Source: Halovulum marinum
GTDB taxonomy: Bacteria; Pseudomonadota; Alphaproteobacteria; Rhodobacterales; Rhodobacteraceae
Assembly (NCBI RefSeq): GCF_009697225.1
Contig: NZ_WIND01000015.1
Location: forward strand, 1-64,000
DNA: 64,000 nt
Direction of reading: 5' to 3'
Shown here: positions 44,338 through 53,676 of the stretch, piece after piece
Layout: each line of letters starts with the position of its first letter
Position numbering within the stretch: the stretch's first letter is position 1
Notes under the pieces: model-generated
What the model saw: the letters and a program-made list of their open reading frames with translations, nothing else
Database searches by the model: none
What the model was told of the DNA's origin: nothing
Position numbers and translations under genes: made by a program

Positions 44338-45258
44338 ATGAAACGCGAGACGATGCGCATACTGACCATTTCGGGCCTTGCGGCGCTGGGCATGAGCGGC
44401 ACCGCCGCCGCCCAGAGCGCCTGCGGCGACAGCTACACCATCCGGCCGGGCGACACGCTCTACGAGGTGTCGCAGCGCTGCCGCGTCGGCCTGACCCGGA
44501 TCTACCAGCTCAACTCCGGCATCGAGGCGCGCAACCTGGCCATCGGCCAGGAAATCCGCCTGACCGGCAATGCGGGCGGCGGACGCCAGCCCGACCGCTA
44601 CCGCGTGAAGTCGGGCGACACCGCGTTCTCGATCGCGCAGACGCTGGGCGTTTCGCTGATCGAGCTGCTGCGCGCGAACGAGGACATGAACCCGCTGCGG
44701 CTGATGGTGGGCGACGTGCTCGACGTGCCCGGCATCGACCGCACGCCGGCGTTCCGGGTCCGCCCGCGCGAGGGCGCACCGGGCAGCGACGTGCGGATCC
44801 GCGCGCACGAGCTGCGCCCCGGCGACTGGGTCACCATCGGCGTCGGCCCGTCGAGCGCCAACTGGTATCCGCTCGAGGACGTGCAGGTCAGTGACACGGG
44901 CCGCGTCGCCACCAAGGTCGAGGTGCCGGCCTGGGCCGATCCCGGCGACGTGCTGACCTTCGTCATCGACACCGACCGCGGTGTGACCCTGCGGTCCAAC
45001 GACTTCCAGGTGATCGACCGCGCCGGCGCCGGCGACGGCCGCGTCGCGCTGGAGGGCCGGATCCGCGAAGGCGCCGAGTGCTTCACGCTGCGCACCCCGG
45101 ACGGCGAGCTTTACGCAGTCGTCAGCACCGACATCCCGTTCACCGACGGCGAATACGTCGAGGTCGAGGGCCGCTTCGCCGACGTGTCGTTCTGCCAGCA
45201 GGGCCGCGGCACGGTCCAGGTCACGTCGCTGCGGGAGGTGCGCCCGCGCCGCAACTGA
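44338..45258 (+). CDS. Secreted protein with two LysM domains
   Basis: A 306-residue exported protein. After a basic start, the signal peptide runs to about residue 22 (GLAALGMSGTAAAQS). Two LysM peptidoglycan-binding units follow: SYTIRPGDTLYEVSQRC (about 28-72) and RYRVKSGDTAFSIAQTLG (about 83-130). The rest is a beta-rich domain of unknown type with SANWYPLEDVQVSDTGRV and a C-terminal OB-like stretch. It probably binds the cell wall in the periplasm. The ATG at 44338 has GAGGGAG seven bases upstream; an upstream start at 44263 lacks this. A very strong palindrome follows the gene. Confidence 0.85.
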   Translation: MKRETMRILTISGLAALGMSGTAAAQSACGDSYTIRPGDTLYEVSQRCRVGLTRIYQLNSGIEARNLAIGQEIRLTGNAGGGRQPDRYRVKSGDTAFSIAQTLGVSLIELLRANEDMNPLRLMVGDVLDVPGIDRTPAFRVRPREGAPGSDVRIRAHELRPGDWVTIGVGPSSANWYPLEDVQVSDTGRVATKVEVPAWADPGDVLTFVIDTDRGVTLRSNDFQVIDRAGAGDGRVALEGRIREGAECFTLRTPDGELYAVVSTDIPFTDGEYVEVEGRFADVSFCQQGRGTVQVTSLREVRPRRN

Positions 45259-45283
45259 GCCGGGTTCGCCCGAACCGAATGCC

Positions 45284-45311
45284 GGGGCGGCCGTCGCGCG
45301 ACGGCCGCCCC
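45284..45311. terminator. 28-bp perfect palindrome between convergent genes
   Basis: The 28 bases are a perfect palindrome: GGGGCGGCCGTC pairs with GACGGCCGCCCC around a GCGC tip. It lies 25 bases after the LysM gene stop and 9 bases after the leftward fadJ-like gene stop, so it serves both ends. No T-run is present, so termination would rely on the stem or Rho. Confidence 0.5.
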
Positions 45312-45320
45312 TGTCGCCGC

Positions 45321-47522
45321 TCAGGCGGCCTGCGCCGCCGCGAACCGGCCATAGAAGGTATCGCCCTTCGCCGCCATCTCGCGCAGCAGCGCGGGGGCCT
45401 CGAAACGGGGCCCAAGTTCGGACAGCTCCTCGCACAGCTCCAGCGCCCGCTGCGCGCCGATGATGTCGAGCCACGAGAACGGCCCGCCCGACCACGGCAT
45501 GAAGCCCCAGCCCAGGATCGCGCCCACGTCGCCCTCGCGGATGTCCTCGAGCACGCCGTCCTCCAGCGCGCGGACCGCCTCCAGCACTTGCGCCAGAATC
45601 AGCCGGTGCTGCACCCGGGTCAGGTCGGGCTGATCCCCGGCCGCCGGCCAGTGCTCGCGCAGGCCGAGCCACAGGCCGGTGCGCTTGCCCTTGTCGTCGT
45701 ACTCGTAATAGCCAGCGTTCGCCTTGCGGCCCAACCGGCCCAGGTCGAACAGCTTGAACAGCACCTCGTCGGCCTTGGCCGCGCTTTCCGGATAGGCATC
45801 GCCCATCGCCGCCTTCGTCGCCTTGGCGATCTTCACGCCCAGGTCGATCGAGGTCTCGTCGTTCAGCTGCAGCGGCCCCAGCGGCATCCCCATCTGCTTG
45901 GCGGCATTCTCGATCAGCGCGGGCTCGACACCTTCGGCCAGCATCGCCACGCCCTCGTTGATGTAGGGGATGATGCAGCGGTTGGCGTAGAAGAAGCGCG
46001 CGTCGTTGACCACGATCGGCGTCTTGCGGATCTGCCGCACGAAGTCGAGCGCCTTGGCCACCGCCCGGTCGCCGGACTGCTTGCCCTTGATGATCTCGAC
46101 CAGCATCATCCTGTCCACCGGGCTGAAGAAGTGGATGCCGATGAACTGTTCGGGCCGCTGGCTGGCCTTGGCCAGTTCGGTGATCGGCAGGGTCGAGGTG
46201 TTGGTGGCGAAGATCGCGGTGTCGGGGATCTGCGCCTCGGCCTTCGCGGTCACGTCGGCCTTCACGCCCGGATCCTCGAACACCGCCTCGACCACCAGAT
46301 CGCAGCCCTGAAGCGCGGCATGATCGGTGGTGGCGGTGATCCGGGCCAGCACCTGCGCCTTCTTCTCGGGCGTCACCTTCTTGCGGCCGATGCCCTTGTC
46401 GAGCAGTTCTTCGGAATGCGCCTTGCCCTTGTCGGCGGCGGCCTGTTCCTGGTCGATCAGCACCACCTCGATGCCCGCCAGCGCGGCGACATGGGCGATG
46501 CCCGCGCCCATCATGCCCGCGCCCAGCACGCCGACCTTCGTCACCGCCTCGTCGCCCACGTCGGGCCGCACCGCGCCCTTCTCCAGCGCGGTCTTGTTCA
46601 CGAACAGCGACCGGATCATCGCCGAGGACGACGGGTTCATCAGCACCGAGGTGAACCAGCGCGCCTCGATCTTCAGCGCCGTGTCGAAGGGCACCATCGC
46701 GCCCTCGTAGATCGCCGACAGCATCGCCTTGGCCGCCGGATAGACGCCCTGAGTCTTGCCGTGGACCATCGCGCTCGCCCCGACGAAGGTCATGAAGCCG
46801 GCCGGGTGATAGGGCGTGCCGCCGGGCATCTTGTAGCCCTTCTGGTCCCAGGGCTTGACGATGTCGGCGTCCTTCGCCTCCAGCACCCAGGCCCTGGCGC
46901 GGGCCAGCAGCTCGTCCGCCGGAACCACCTCGTCGATCAGCCCGGCGGCCTTCGCCTTGGCCGGGGCCAGCATCTTGCCCTCCAGCAGGATCGGCGCGGC
47001 GGGCATCAGCCCCATCATCCGGGTCACGCGGGTGGTGCCGCCGGCGCCGGGGAACAGGCCGATCATGATCTCGGGCAGGCCGATCCTGGCCTTGGGGTTG
47101 TCCGCCACGAACCGCCGGTGACAGGCCAGCGCGACCTCGGTGCCGATACCGGCGCTGGTGCCGGGGCTGGCCCAGGCAACGGGCTTGCCGCCCTTGTTCG
47201 TCTTCGGGTCCATTTTGTTGCGCTCGAGCTTCCGCAGGATGCGGTGGCCGTTCATGGTGAAGTCGAACAGCGCCTGCGCCGGGTTCTCGCCCGCCTTGTC
47301 GCGGATCTGCGCCAGCACCTTCAGGTCCATGCCCCCGGCGAAATCCTTCTTGGCCGAGGTCACGACCACGCCCTTCACCGCGTCGTCTGCCATCGCCTTG
47401 TCGAACAGGCTCTCGAACTCCTCGAAGCCCTCGATGGTCATGACGTTCATCGAGGTGCCCGGCTGGTCCCAGCTCAGGACCGCGACGCCGTCGGCGTCCA
47501 CGTCGTAGGTGAAGATGCTCAT
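45321..47522 (-). CDS. fadJ: Fatty-acid oxidation multifunctional protein (enoyl-CoA hydratase / 3-hydroxyacyl-CoA dehydrogenase)
   Basis: A 733-residue beta-oxidation enzyme of the FadJ/FadB class. The N-terminal hydratase domain (about 1-300) has both catalytic glutamates, in [16 protein letters not shown] and [17 protein letters not shown]. The NAD-binding domain (about 325-500) has [15 protein letters not shown], and the dehydrogenase histidine is in [12 protein letters not shown]. The 3HCDH C domain (about 510-730) has [12 protein letters not shown]. The hydratase domain lacks the extra isomerase features I would need to call FadB. It is the last gene of a leftward operon with thiolase and acyl-CoA dehydrogenase, and its start overlaps the cupin gene stop (ATGA). 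Confidence 0.92.
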   Translation of the reverse strand: MSIFTYDVDADGVAVLSWDQPGTSMNVMTIEGFEEFESLFDKAMADDAVKGVVVTSAKKDFAGGMDLKVLAQIRDKAGENPAQALFDFTMNGHRILRKLERNKMDPKTNKGGKPVAWASPGTSAGIGTEVALACHRRFVADNPKARIGLPEIMIGLFPGAGGTTRVTRMMGLMPAAPILLEGKMLAPAKAKAAGLIDEVVPADELLARARAWVLEAKDADIVKPWDQKGYKMPGGTPYHPAGFMTFVGASAMVHGKTQGVYPAAKAMLSAIYEGAMVPFDTALKIEARWFTSVLMNPSSSAMIRSLFVNKTALEKGAVRPDVGDEAVTKVGVLGAGMMGAGIAHVAALAGIEVVLIDQEQAAADKGKAHSEELLDKGIGRKKVTPEKKAQVLARITATTDHAALQGCDLVVEAVFEDPGVKADVTAKAEAQIPDTAIFATNTSTLPITELAKASQRPEQFIGIHFFSPVDRMMLVEIIKGKQSGDRAVAKALDFVRQIRKTPIVVNDARFFYANRCIIPYINEGVAMLAEGVEPALIENAAKQMGMPLGPLQLNDETSIDLGVKIAKATKAAMGDAYPESAAKADEVLFKLFDLGRLGRKANAGYYEYDDKGKRTGLWLGLREHWPAAGDQPDLTRVQHRLILAQVLEAVRALEDGVLEDIREGDVGAILGWGFMPWSGGPFSWLDIIGAQRALELCEELSELGPRFEAPALLREMAAKGDTFYGRFAAAQAA

Positions 47523-48001
47523 GCGTTTCCTCCGGTGTCGTCGTCAAAGCGGCTGCCATCCTTGTGCAGGAAGGTATGCACGCCGCCCCTGGATACGGCC
47601 TTCATGTCGATGTCGGGATAGGTGCACTCGTCCTCGGCGGCGCGGGTGCCGACCACGAGGAAGCTGCCCGGCGCGTCCGAGCGATTGACCAGGTGATGCC
47701 CGTCCGGCATGCCCGCCGGAAAGGCGGCGCAGTCGCCCGCGCGCATCACCTCCTCGCCCGCGTCGGTGATCAGGGTCAGCTCGCCCGCCGTCACCATGAC
47801 GAACTCGTCCTCGTTCAGGTGCCAGTGGCGCTGCGACGACCACGCGCCCGGTGCCAGCGTGATCAGGTTCACGCCGAACTGGGTCAGCCCGCCCGCAGCC
47901 CCCAGCCGCAAGCCCGAGCGCCCCGCGACCGCGGCGCGATGCGGCTCGGGATAGCCCGAACCGGTGCGCGGCTCGATCTTGCTCAGGTCCAGCTTGCCCA
48001 T
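47519..48001 (-). CDS. Cupin-domain protein
   Basis: A 160-residue single-cupin protein. The first cupin motif is visible around [20 protein letters not shown] (the two histidines and glutamate are metal ligands) and the second around [19 protein letters not shown]. The N terminus [18 protein letters not shown] and a C-terminal [13 protein letters not shown] resemble a group of alphaproteobacterial cupins of unknown role. Its start overlaps the thiolase stop (TGATG) and its stop overlaps the fadJ-like start, so it is wedged between two beta-oxidation enzymes. It may be an enzyme or a metabolite sensor; this cannot be decided. Confidence 0.85.
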   Translation of the reverse strand: MGKLDLSKIEPRTGSGYPEPHRAAVAGRSGLRLGAAGGLTQFGVNLITLAPGAWSSQRHWHLNEDEFVMVTAGELTLITDAGEEVMRAGDCAAFPAGMPDGHHLVNRSDAPGSFLVVGTRAAEDECTYPDIDMKAVSRGGVHTFLHKDGSRFDDDTGGNA

Positions 48002-49212
48002 CACAGGCGCTCGATGATGGTGGCGGCCCCCATGCCGGACGCGACGCACAGGGTGGCCAGCGCCGTGCCCTTGCCCGTGCGTTCCAGCTCGTCCAGCGCG
48101 GTGCCGAGGATCATCGCGCCGGTCGCGCCCAGCGGATGGCCCATGGCGATCGCGCCGCCGTTCACGTTGACCTTGTCGTGATCCACGTCGAAGGCCTGCA
48201 TGAAGCGCAGCACGACGGCCGAGAACGCCTCGTTCACCTCGAACAGGTCGATATCCGAGACGCTCATCCCCGCTTCGGCCAGGACCTTCTGCGTCGCCGG
48301 CACCGGGCCGGTCAGCATGATCGTCGGATCGGTGCCGACCTTGGCCGTCGCCTTGATCCGCGCGCGCGGCGTCAGCCCGTATTTCTCGCCGAAGGCCCGG
48401 TCGCCGATCAGCAGGCCCGCCGCCCCATCGACGATGCCCGACGAGTTGCCGGCGTGGTGGACGTGCGCGACCTTTTCCAGGTGCGGGTACTTCAGCAGCG
48501 CGATGGCGTCGAAGCCGGGCATCACCTCGCCCTGCTCCTTGAACGCCGGCTTCAGCCCGCCCAGCGCCTGCATGTCGGTGCCGGGGCGCATGTACTCGTC
48601 GCGATCCAGGATCGGCAGGCCGTTCCGGTCACGCACCGTCAGGACCGACCTTTCGAAACGCCCCTCCTCCCATGCGTAGGCGGCGCGCTTCTGGCTTTCG
48701 ACCGCATAGGCGTCGACGTCGTCGCGGGAAAAGCCGTACTCGGTGGCGATGATGTCGGCGGCGATGCCCTGCGGCACGAAATAGGATTTCATCGCCAGCG
48801 ACGGATCGACCGCGATCGCCGCGCCGTCCGAGCCCATCGGCACCCGGCCCATCATCTCGACCCCGCCGGCGACATAGGCCTGCCCGGCGCCGGCGCGGAC
48901 CTGGTTCGCGGCCAGGTTCACCGCCTCCAGCCCGGAGGCGCAGAACCGGTTGATCGACAGGCCTGGCACATGCTCGTCGAACTCCGAGGCCAGCACCACC
49001 GAGCGCGCCAGGCAGCCGCCCTGCTCGCCCACTTGCGTGACGTTGCCCCAGATCACGTCCTCGACGGCGAGCGTGTCCAGGTCGTTGCGGTGCTTGAGCG
49101 CGTTCAGGACCTCGGCGGACAGGCGAAGCGAGGTGACCTCGTGCAGCGCACCGTCCTTGCGGCCCTTGCCGCGCGGGGTGCGGACGGCGTCGTAGATAAA
49201 GGCCTCAGGCAT
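48001..49212 (-). CDS. fadA: Acetyl-CoA C-acyltransferase (3-ketoacyl-CoA thiolase)
   Basis: Thiolytically cleaves 3-ketoacyl-CoA, the last beta-oxidation step. The 403 residues have the nucleophilic cysteine in [16 protein letters not shown] (about residue 92), the histidine in [15 protein letters not shown] and the second cysteine in [25 protein letters not shown] is also present. The ATG at 49212 has AAGGAG seven bases upstream. It overlaps the preceding small membrane-protein gene by eight bases and the cupin gene at its end. Confidence 0.94.
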   Translation of the reverse strand: MPEAFIYDAVRTPRGKGRKDGALHEVTSLRLSAEVLNALKHRNDLDTLAVEDVIWGNVTQVGEQGGCLARSVVLASEFDEHVPGLSINRFCASGLEAVNLAANQVRAGAGQAYVAGGVEMMGRVPMGSDGAAIAVDPSLAMKSYFVPQGIAADIIATEYGFSRDDVDAYAVESQKRAAYAWEEGRFERSVLTVRDRNGLPILDRDEYMRPGTDMQALGGLKPAFKEQGEVMPGFDAIALLKYPHLEKVAHVHHAGNSSGIVDGAAGLLIGDRAFGEKYGLTPRARIKATAKVGTDPTIMLTGPVPATQKVLAEAGMSVSDIDLFEVNEAFSAVVLRFMQAFDVDHDKVNVNGGAIAMGHPLGATGAMILGTALDELERTGKGTALATLCVASGMGAATIIERL

Positions 49213-49600
49213 TGGGCACTCCTTGCATGGTGTTGATGGTGGTGAGCCAAAGGATCAGCGCGGCCAGCGTCGCCGCCGCGGCGAAGGACATCTGCAGACG
49301 GTAGAACGGCACCAGCCGGCGGCCGAAATCGACGCGGGACGCGCCCAGCCAGGCGCAGGCCCACAGCGCCAGCGGCACCAGCACGCCGCCGAACGCCACC
49401 GAGATCAGCACGAACGACACGATCCCGAACCAGGCCAGGATGCCGACGACCATGTGCGCCAGACCGCCGCGCACCTGGGTGTCGTCCGGGTCCGGGTGCC
49501 GCGCCTCGGCGCGGCGCAGGATCAGCGCGGCCAGCGCCGCGGCGCTGCCGAGAACCAGCACGGCGAACAGGAACGCACCCGGATTGCCGGCGGCGCTCAT
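49205..49600 (-). CDS. Small four-helix membrane protein in the fatty-acid oxidation operon
   Basis: A 131-residue inner-membrane protein with about four hydrophobic segments ([19 protein letters not shown], then [32 protein letters not shown] and [18 protein letters not shown]). The loop after the first segment is charged ([14 protein letters not shown]). I do not recognise a family. Its ATG overlaps the GST stop (ATGA), and its last eight bases overlap the start of the thiolase gene, so it is translated as part of the operon. Confidence 0.7.
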   Translation of the reverse strand: MSAAGNPGAFLFAVLVLGSAAALAALILRRAEARHPDPDDTQVRGGLAHMVVGILAWFGIVSFVLISVAFGGVLVPLALWACAWLGASRVDFGRRLVPFYRLQMSFAAAATLAALILWLTTINTMQGVPNA

Positions 49601-50229
49601 TCCGCCGCCTCGAACGGGTGGCCCGGCATCAGCTCGTAGGGATGTTTCCAGCCCGGCTGCGCCGCCAGGCGGTCGCGCCAGGCCGCGGTGGCGGGGGCCG
49701 GCTCCAGCCCGATCTCCTCGAGGAACCAGATGTAGCCGGCACAGGACAGATCCGCGGTCGTCGGCCGGTCGGCGACGATCCAGTCGCGCGCCTCCAGCCG
49801 CCGCTCCAGCACGCCCAGCGCCGCCCGGGCGCGACCCATCAGGAAGGCGATGACGTCCGGGTTGCGGTGCCTTTCGGCCAGGTACAGCTGCATGAACCGG
49901 GCGGTGGCGATGTTCGCGGTCAGCTTGTGATTGTCCCATAGCGTCCAGCGCAGGATCTCCAGCCGCTCGGCCTCGGTCTCGGCGCCGAAGCAGCGGTGCT
50001 TGTGTGACAGGTAGTCGAGGATCACCCCGGACTGGCTCAGCCGCACGCGCCCGTCGCTGTAGACCGGCACCTCGGCCATCTCGTTGACGGCGGCGTATTC
50101 CGATGTGCGCGCCGCGCCCTCGAAGAACCGGACGTGCACCGGCTCCCACGGCTCGCCGCACAGCTCCAGCATCAGCGCCGCCTTGTAGGCGTTGCCGGAC
50201 TGGGCGAAGCAGTGCAGTTGCGACAGCAT
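49597..50229 (-). CDS. Glutathione S-transferase family protein
   Basis: A 210-residue GST. The thioredoxin-fold N domain (about 1-80) has AQSGNAYKAALMLELCG at the glutathione-activating position and the cis-proline/Gln-Ser motif in MAEVPVYSDGRVRLSQSGVI. The helical C domain (about 88-200) has ADRPTTADLSCAGYIWF, the N-capping box region. The substrate is unknown. It is 52 bases downstream of the acyl-CoA dehydrogenase and coupled to the small membrane protein after it. Confidence 0.9.
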   Translation of the reverse strand: MLSQLHCFAQSGNAYKAALMLELCGEPWEPVHVRFFEGAARTSEYAAVNEMAEVPVYSDGRVRLSQSGVILDYLSHKHRCFGAETEAERLEILRWTLWDNHKLTANIATARFMQLYLAERHRNPDVIAFLMGRARAALGVLERRLEARDWIVADRPTTADLSCAGYIWFLEEIGLEPAPATAAWRDRLAAQPGWKHPYELMPGHPFEAAE

Positions 50230-50281
50230 CGGCGCATCCCCCTGAACATGCGGCGGCGGCGCGGCCCGCGCCGCGGCCCGG

Positions 50282-52060
50282 TCAGAACGCGGCGGCGTCC
50301 AGCGCCATGACCGGCTCGGCGCCGCTCTCGATCCGCTTCAGGTGCATCCCCGTCGCGGGCAGTTGGCGCGCCATATAATAGCGTCCGGTGGCGATCTTGG
50401 CCTGCAGGAAGTCGCGGTCGCCCGCGCCCGCCGCCAGCGCCGCGGTGGCGGCCCGGGCCATCTTCGCCCACATCAGCCCCAGGCAGACATGGCCGAACAG
50501 GTGCAGGAAATCGGTCGAGCCCGCCAGCGCCGCGTTCGGGTTCTTCATGCCGTTCTGCATGAAGTACATGCCCGCCGCCTGCAGGTCCTTCGACGCCTGC
50601 TTCAGCGGCTCGAGGAACCCCGCCTTCAGCGTCTCGTCGGACTCGTGCTCCTTGATGAACCCCTTCACCAGCTCGAAGAAGGCCATCACGTGCCGGCCGC
50701 CGTCGGCGCCCAGCTTGCGGCCCACCAGATCCAGCGCCTGCACGCCGTTCGTGCCCTCGTAGATCATCGCGATGCGGGCGTCGCGGGCGAACTGCGACAT
50801 GCCCCATTCCTCGATGTAGCCGTGGCCGCCGTAGACCTGCTGCGCCTGCACCGTGGCCTCGAAGCCCTTGTCGGTCAGAAAGCCCTTGATCACCGGGATC
50901 AGCAGGCTGACCAGCCCCTCGGCCTCGGCGTCGTCCAGCCGCGTCGAGCGGTCGATCAGCGTCGCGCCCCACAGCAGGAAGGCGCGGCCGCCCTCGACGA
51001 AGCTTTTCTGGTCCATCAGCATCCGCCGCACGTCCGGGTGCACGATCAGCGGATCGGCGGGCCCGTCCGGGTTCTGCGCGCCGGTCACGTCGCGGCCCTG
51101 CAGCCGGTCCCTGGCGTAGGCCAGCGCGTTCTGGTACGCCGCCTCGGCCTGCGCCAGCCCCTGCAGGCCGACGCCCAGCCGCGCCTCGTTCATCATCGTG
51201 AACATCGCGCGCAGGCCCTTGTGCTCCTGCCCGACCAGATAGCCCACGGCGCCGTCGTAGTTCATCACGCAGGTGGCGTTGCCGTGGATGCCCATCTTCT
51301 CTTCGATCTTGCCGCAGCTCACGCCGTTGCGCGCGCCCAGGCTGCCGTTCTCGTGCACCATGAACTTCGGCACCACGAACAGGCTGATGCCCTTCACGCC
51401 CTCGGGGCCGCCGGGGATCCGGGCCAGCACCAGGTGGATGATGTTGTCGGCCATGTCGTGCTCGCCGGCCGAGATGAAGATCTTCTGCCCGGTGATGCGG
51501 TAGCTGCCGTCGTCCAGCGGTTCGGCCTTGGTGCGCAGCAGGCCCAGGTCGGTGCCGCAGTGCGGCTCGGTCAGGTTCATCGTGCCGGTCCACTCGCCCG
51601 AGACCAGCTTCGGCAGATAGGTCTGCTTCTGCGCCTCGGTGCCGTGCTTGTGGATCGCCGAATAGGCGCCGTGGGTCAGGCCCCAGTACATGTTCAGCGC
51701 CATGTTGGCGGCGACCTGCGTCTCGCCCACCGCCGTCGCCAGCACCTGCGGCATGCCCTGGCCGCCGTAGTCCGGATCGCAGTCCAGGCCCATCCAGCCG
51801 CCCGCGCGCACGGTGTCGAACGCCGCCTTGAAGCCCTCGGGGGTGCGCACCACGCCGTTCTCCAGCGTGCAGCCCCTTGTGTCGCCGACCATGTTCAGCG
51901 GCGCCAGCACGTCGCGGGCGATCTTGCCCGCCTCCTCCAGGATGGCGGAGGTGAACTCCCGGTCGAGGTCGGCATAGCCGGGGATGTCGCCGTCCTGCAC
52001 GGCCAGCAGGTCGTGCAGGACGAAGGACAGGTCCCTGATCGGGGCGGTGTAGCTGGGCAT
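50282..52060 (-). CDS. Large acyl-CoA dehydrogenase (DmdC/FadE-like, ~590 residues)
   Basis: A flavin-dependent acyl-CoA dehydrogenase of 592 residues, longer than the ~380-residue short/medium type because of a C-terminal extension (about 470-592, [20 protein letters not shown]). The FAD/substrate motifs [19 protein letters not shown] and [15 protein letters not shown] are present, and the catalytic glutamate lies in [14 protein letters not shown]. This size class includes DmdC (methylmercaptopropionyl-CoA dehydrogenase) and medium/long-chain dehydrogenases; I cannot assign the chain length. It follows the MerR regulator gene and begins the catabolic part of the operon. The ATG at 52060 has GGGAG at eight bases. 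Confidence 0.92.
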   Translation of the reverse strand: MPSYTAPIRDLSFVLHDLLAVQDGDIPGYADLDREFTSAILEEAGKIARDVLAPLNMVGDTRGCTLENGVVRTPEGFKAAFDTVRAGGWMGLDCDPDYGGQGMPQVLATAVGETQVAANMALNMYWGLTHGAYSAIHKHGTEAQKQTYLPKLVSGEWTGTMNLTEPHCGTDLGLLRTKAEPLDDGSYRITGQKIFISAGEHDMADNIIHLVLARIPGGPEGVKGISLFVVPKFMVHENGSLGARNGVSCGKIEEKMGIHGNATCVMNYDGAVGYLVGQEHKGLRAMFTMMNEARLGVGLQGLAQAEAAYQNALAYARDRLQGRDVTGAQNPDGPADPLIVHPDVRRMLMDQKSFVEGGRAFLLWGATLIDRSTRLDDAEAEGLVSLLIPVIKGFLTDKGFEATVQAQQVYGGHGYIEEWGMSQFARDARIAMIYEGTNGVQALDLVGRKLGADGGRHVMAFFELVKGFIKEHESDETLKAGFLEPLKQASKDLQAAGMYFMQNGMKNPNAALAGSTDFLHLFGHVCLGLMWAKMARAATAALAAGAGDRDFLQAKIATGRYYMARQLPATGMHLKRIESGAEPVMALDAAAF

Positions 52061-52155
52061 TTCGTCTCCCTTCGGGTCGTCTGGACGGGGGCGGCCGATG
52101 GATACCGGCCGCCGAACATCGGGTTTTCGGGGTTCGGCCGCCTATTCCGCGGTCT

Positions 52156-52554
52156 TCATTCTGCGGCCTTCTTCACCCCTTTCGAGGCCAGCACCTGCTC
52201 GCCCCAACTCAGCTTTTCCTGGAACTCGGCGATCGCCTCGTTCAGCTCGTCGCGCTTGGCGATCATCGCCGTCAGGTGCTTCTGCCCCAGCTCGTACGTG
52301 CGCGAGATCTGCGTCGCCTGCTGGTCGTTGATGTAGTAGAGGTTCAGAAGCTGCCGGATCTCCTCCAGCGAATAGCCGAAGCGCTTTCCCTGCAGGATCA
52401 GCTTCAGCCGGGCGCGGTCGCGCCGGGTGAACAGCCGCTTCTGGCCCTCGCGGACCGGCGACAGCAGTTCCTTGGCCTCGTAGAACCGCAACGTGCGCGG
52501 CGTGACGCCGAATTCCTCGCACATGCGGCCGATGGTCCAGTGCTCATCATTCAT
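52156..52554 (-). CDS. MerR-family transcriptional regulator
   Basis: A 132-residue MerR-type repressor or activator. The winged helix-turn-helix is at the N terminus (WTIGRMCEEFGVTPRTLRFY, then KRLFTRRDRARLKLIL), with a long dimerisation helix behind it and no cysteine-rich metal site. This matches the LiuR/fatty-acid-type MerR group that controls acyl-CoA dehydrogenase operons. The ATG at 52554 fits the family N terminus; the frame to 52614 would start inside the operator. A perfect inverted repeat at 52592-52640 lies directly upstream, and the acyl-CoA dehydrogenase gene follows 95 bases downstream. Confidence 0.9.
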   Translation of the reverse strand: MNDEHWTIGRMCEEFGVTPRTLRFYEAKELLSPVREGQKRLFTRRDRARLKLILQGKRFGYSLEEIRQLLNLYYINDQQATQISRTYELGQKHLTAMIAKRDELNEAIAEFQEKLSWGEQVLASKGVKKAAE

Positions 52555-52591
52555 GGGATGCCTCCCACAGTTTCTCCCTGCAACGATTGTA

Positions 52592-52640
52592 GGTTGACGT
52601 GAACGTAAGGGCAATGGAAAAGTTTACGTTCACGTCAACC
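52592..52640. promoter_or_regulatory. Perfect 17-bp inverted repeat: probable operator pair of the MerR regulator
   Basis: GGTTGACGTGAACGTAA (52592-52608) recurs as its exact reverse complement at 52624-52640 with a 15-base spacer. Each arm is itself a near-palindrome (TTGACGT-G-AACGTAA) of the type bound by LiuR-like MerR proteins. The repeat lies between the divergent MerR gene (37 bases away) and the first thioesterase gene (77 bases away), so one protein could control both directions. Binding is inferred. Confidence 0.65.
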
Positions 52641-52717
52641 GGTTGCGGGATCGCGGACCCGTCGCGGCTCCGACGATTCCCGTTTTTCGCCACCGCGCCG
52701 CGTGTTAAGCGGATCGC

Positions 52718-53164
52718 ATGACACCCGAGGAAAAGACCCGCATCGCCCGCCAGTTCGTCGCCGCCCTGCCGCACGCGGCCGATCTGGGCATGGAAGTCGC
52801 CGAGGTCGGCGACGGCTTCGCGGTGATGACCGTGGGCTACGACGCGCGCTTCGTCGGCGATCCGGGCACCGGCGTGCTGGCGGGCGGGGTGATCACCGCG
52901 CTGCTGGACACCTGCGCCGGCACCGCGGTGATGGCGCATCCGGCCGCGCCGGGCGGCACCGCGACGCTGGACCTGCGCATCGACTACATGCGCCCGGCGA
53001 CGCCGGGCCGGACGGTGACGGCGCGGGCCGACTGCTACCGCATGACCCGCTCGGTCGCGTTCGTGCGCGCCACCGCCTGGACCGACGCGCCGGACACGCC
53101 GGTGGCCGCCGCCAACGGCGCCTTCACGGTCGAGCCGGGCCAGCCGCCGAAGCGGGCCGGCTGA
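52718..53164 (+). CDS. PaaI-family hotdog-fold thioesterase
   Basis: A 148-residue acyl-CoA thioesterase of the hotdog fold. The helix-capping catalytic region is [20 protein letters not shown] (about residues 52-71), followed by [19 protein letters not shown], which is the second family block. It hydrolyses acyl- or aryl-CoA, probably to recover CoA. The ATG at 52718 gives the usual N terminus. It is divergent from the MerR/acyl-CoA dehydrogenase operon and its stop overlaps the next thioesterase gene (TGATG). Confidence 0.9.
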   Translation: MTPEEKTRIARQFVAALPHAADLGMEVAEVGDGFAVMTVGYDARFVGDPGTGVLAGGVITALLDTCAGTAVMAHPAAPGGTATLDLRIDYMRPATPGRTVTARADCYRMTRSVAFVRATAWTDAPDTPVAAANGAFTVEPGQPPKRAG

Positions 53165-53676
53165 TGCCCCGGCCCCGTCCCGAGCCGGTACAGGTGGTCA
53201 AGGAGCGGCGCGAGAAGGCGCTGAACCGCATGGTCGACTGCGTGCCCTACATCCGCCATCTCGGCATCAGCTTCGAGCGCCGCGGCGACGAGCTGACGGC
53301 GATCCTGGCCTACGCCGACCGGCTGATCGGCAACCCGATGCTGCCGGCGCTGCACGGCGGCGCGGTCGGCGCGTTCCTCGAGATCGCCGCGGTGGTCGAG
53401 CTGGAATGGTCGATGGTCTGGGACAAGATGGAAAGCGGCCCCGAGGGCGCGGCGGCGATCGACGCCGGGCGCTTTCCGCCGATGCCGCGAACCATCGACT
53501 TCACCATCGACTACCTGCGCTCGGGGCTGCCTCGCGACGCCTATGCGCGGGCGCGGATCAACCGCTCGGGGCGGCGCTATGCCAGCGTGCACGTCGAGGC
53601 CTGGCAGGACAACCGCGCCCGGCTGTTCGCGCAGGCCACCGGGCATTTCCTGATGCCGCCGCCCGATGAGCGCTGA
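53164..53676 (+). CDS. Second hotdog-fold thioesterase-like protein
   Basis: A 170-residue hotdog-fold protein. LGISFERRGDELTAILAY forms the first strands, and LPALHGGAVGAFLEIAAVVEL (about residues 59-79) holds the helix with the catalytic HGG. TIDFTIDYLRSGLPRDAYAR is the later substrate block. It is longer at the N terminus than the neighbouring PaaI-type protein and only distantly similar to it, so it may use a different acyl-CoA. It overlaps both neighbours (the upstream thioesterase and the MATE gene by 11 bases). Confidence 0.82.
   Translation: MPRPRPEPVQVVKERREKALNRMVDCVPYIRHLGISFERRGDELTAILAYADRLIGNPMLPALHGGAVGAFLEIAAVVELEWSMVWDKMESGPEGAAAIDAGRFPPMPRTIDFTIDYLRSGLPRDAYARARINRSGRRYASVHVEAWQDNRARLFAQATGHFLMPPPDER

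Noticed and set aside
44113-47559. A 1,148-codon minus-strand frame over the LysM gene and fadJ
   Set aside because: It is a shadow of fadJ in another frame fused to antisense of the LysM gene; it has no recognisable domain and unnatural Arg/Gly composition.
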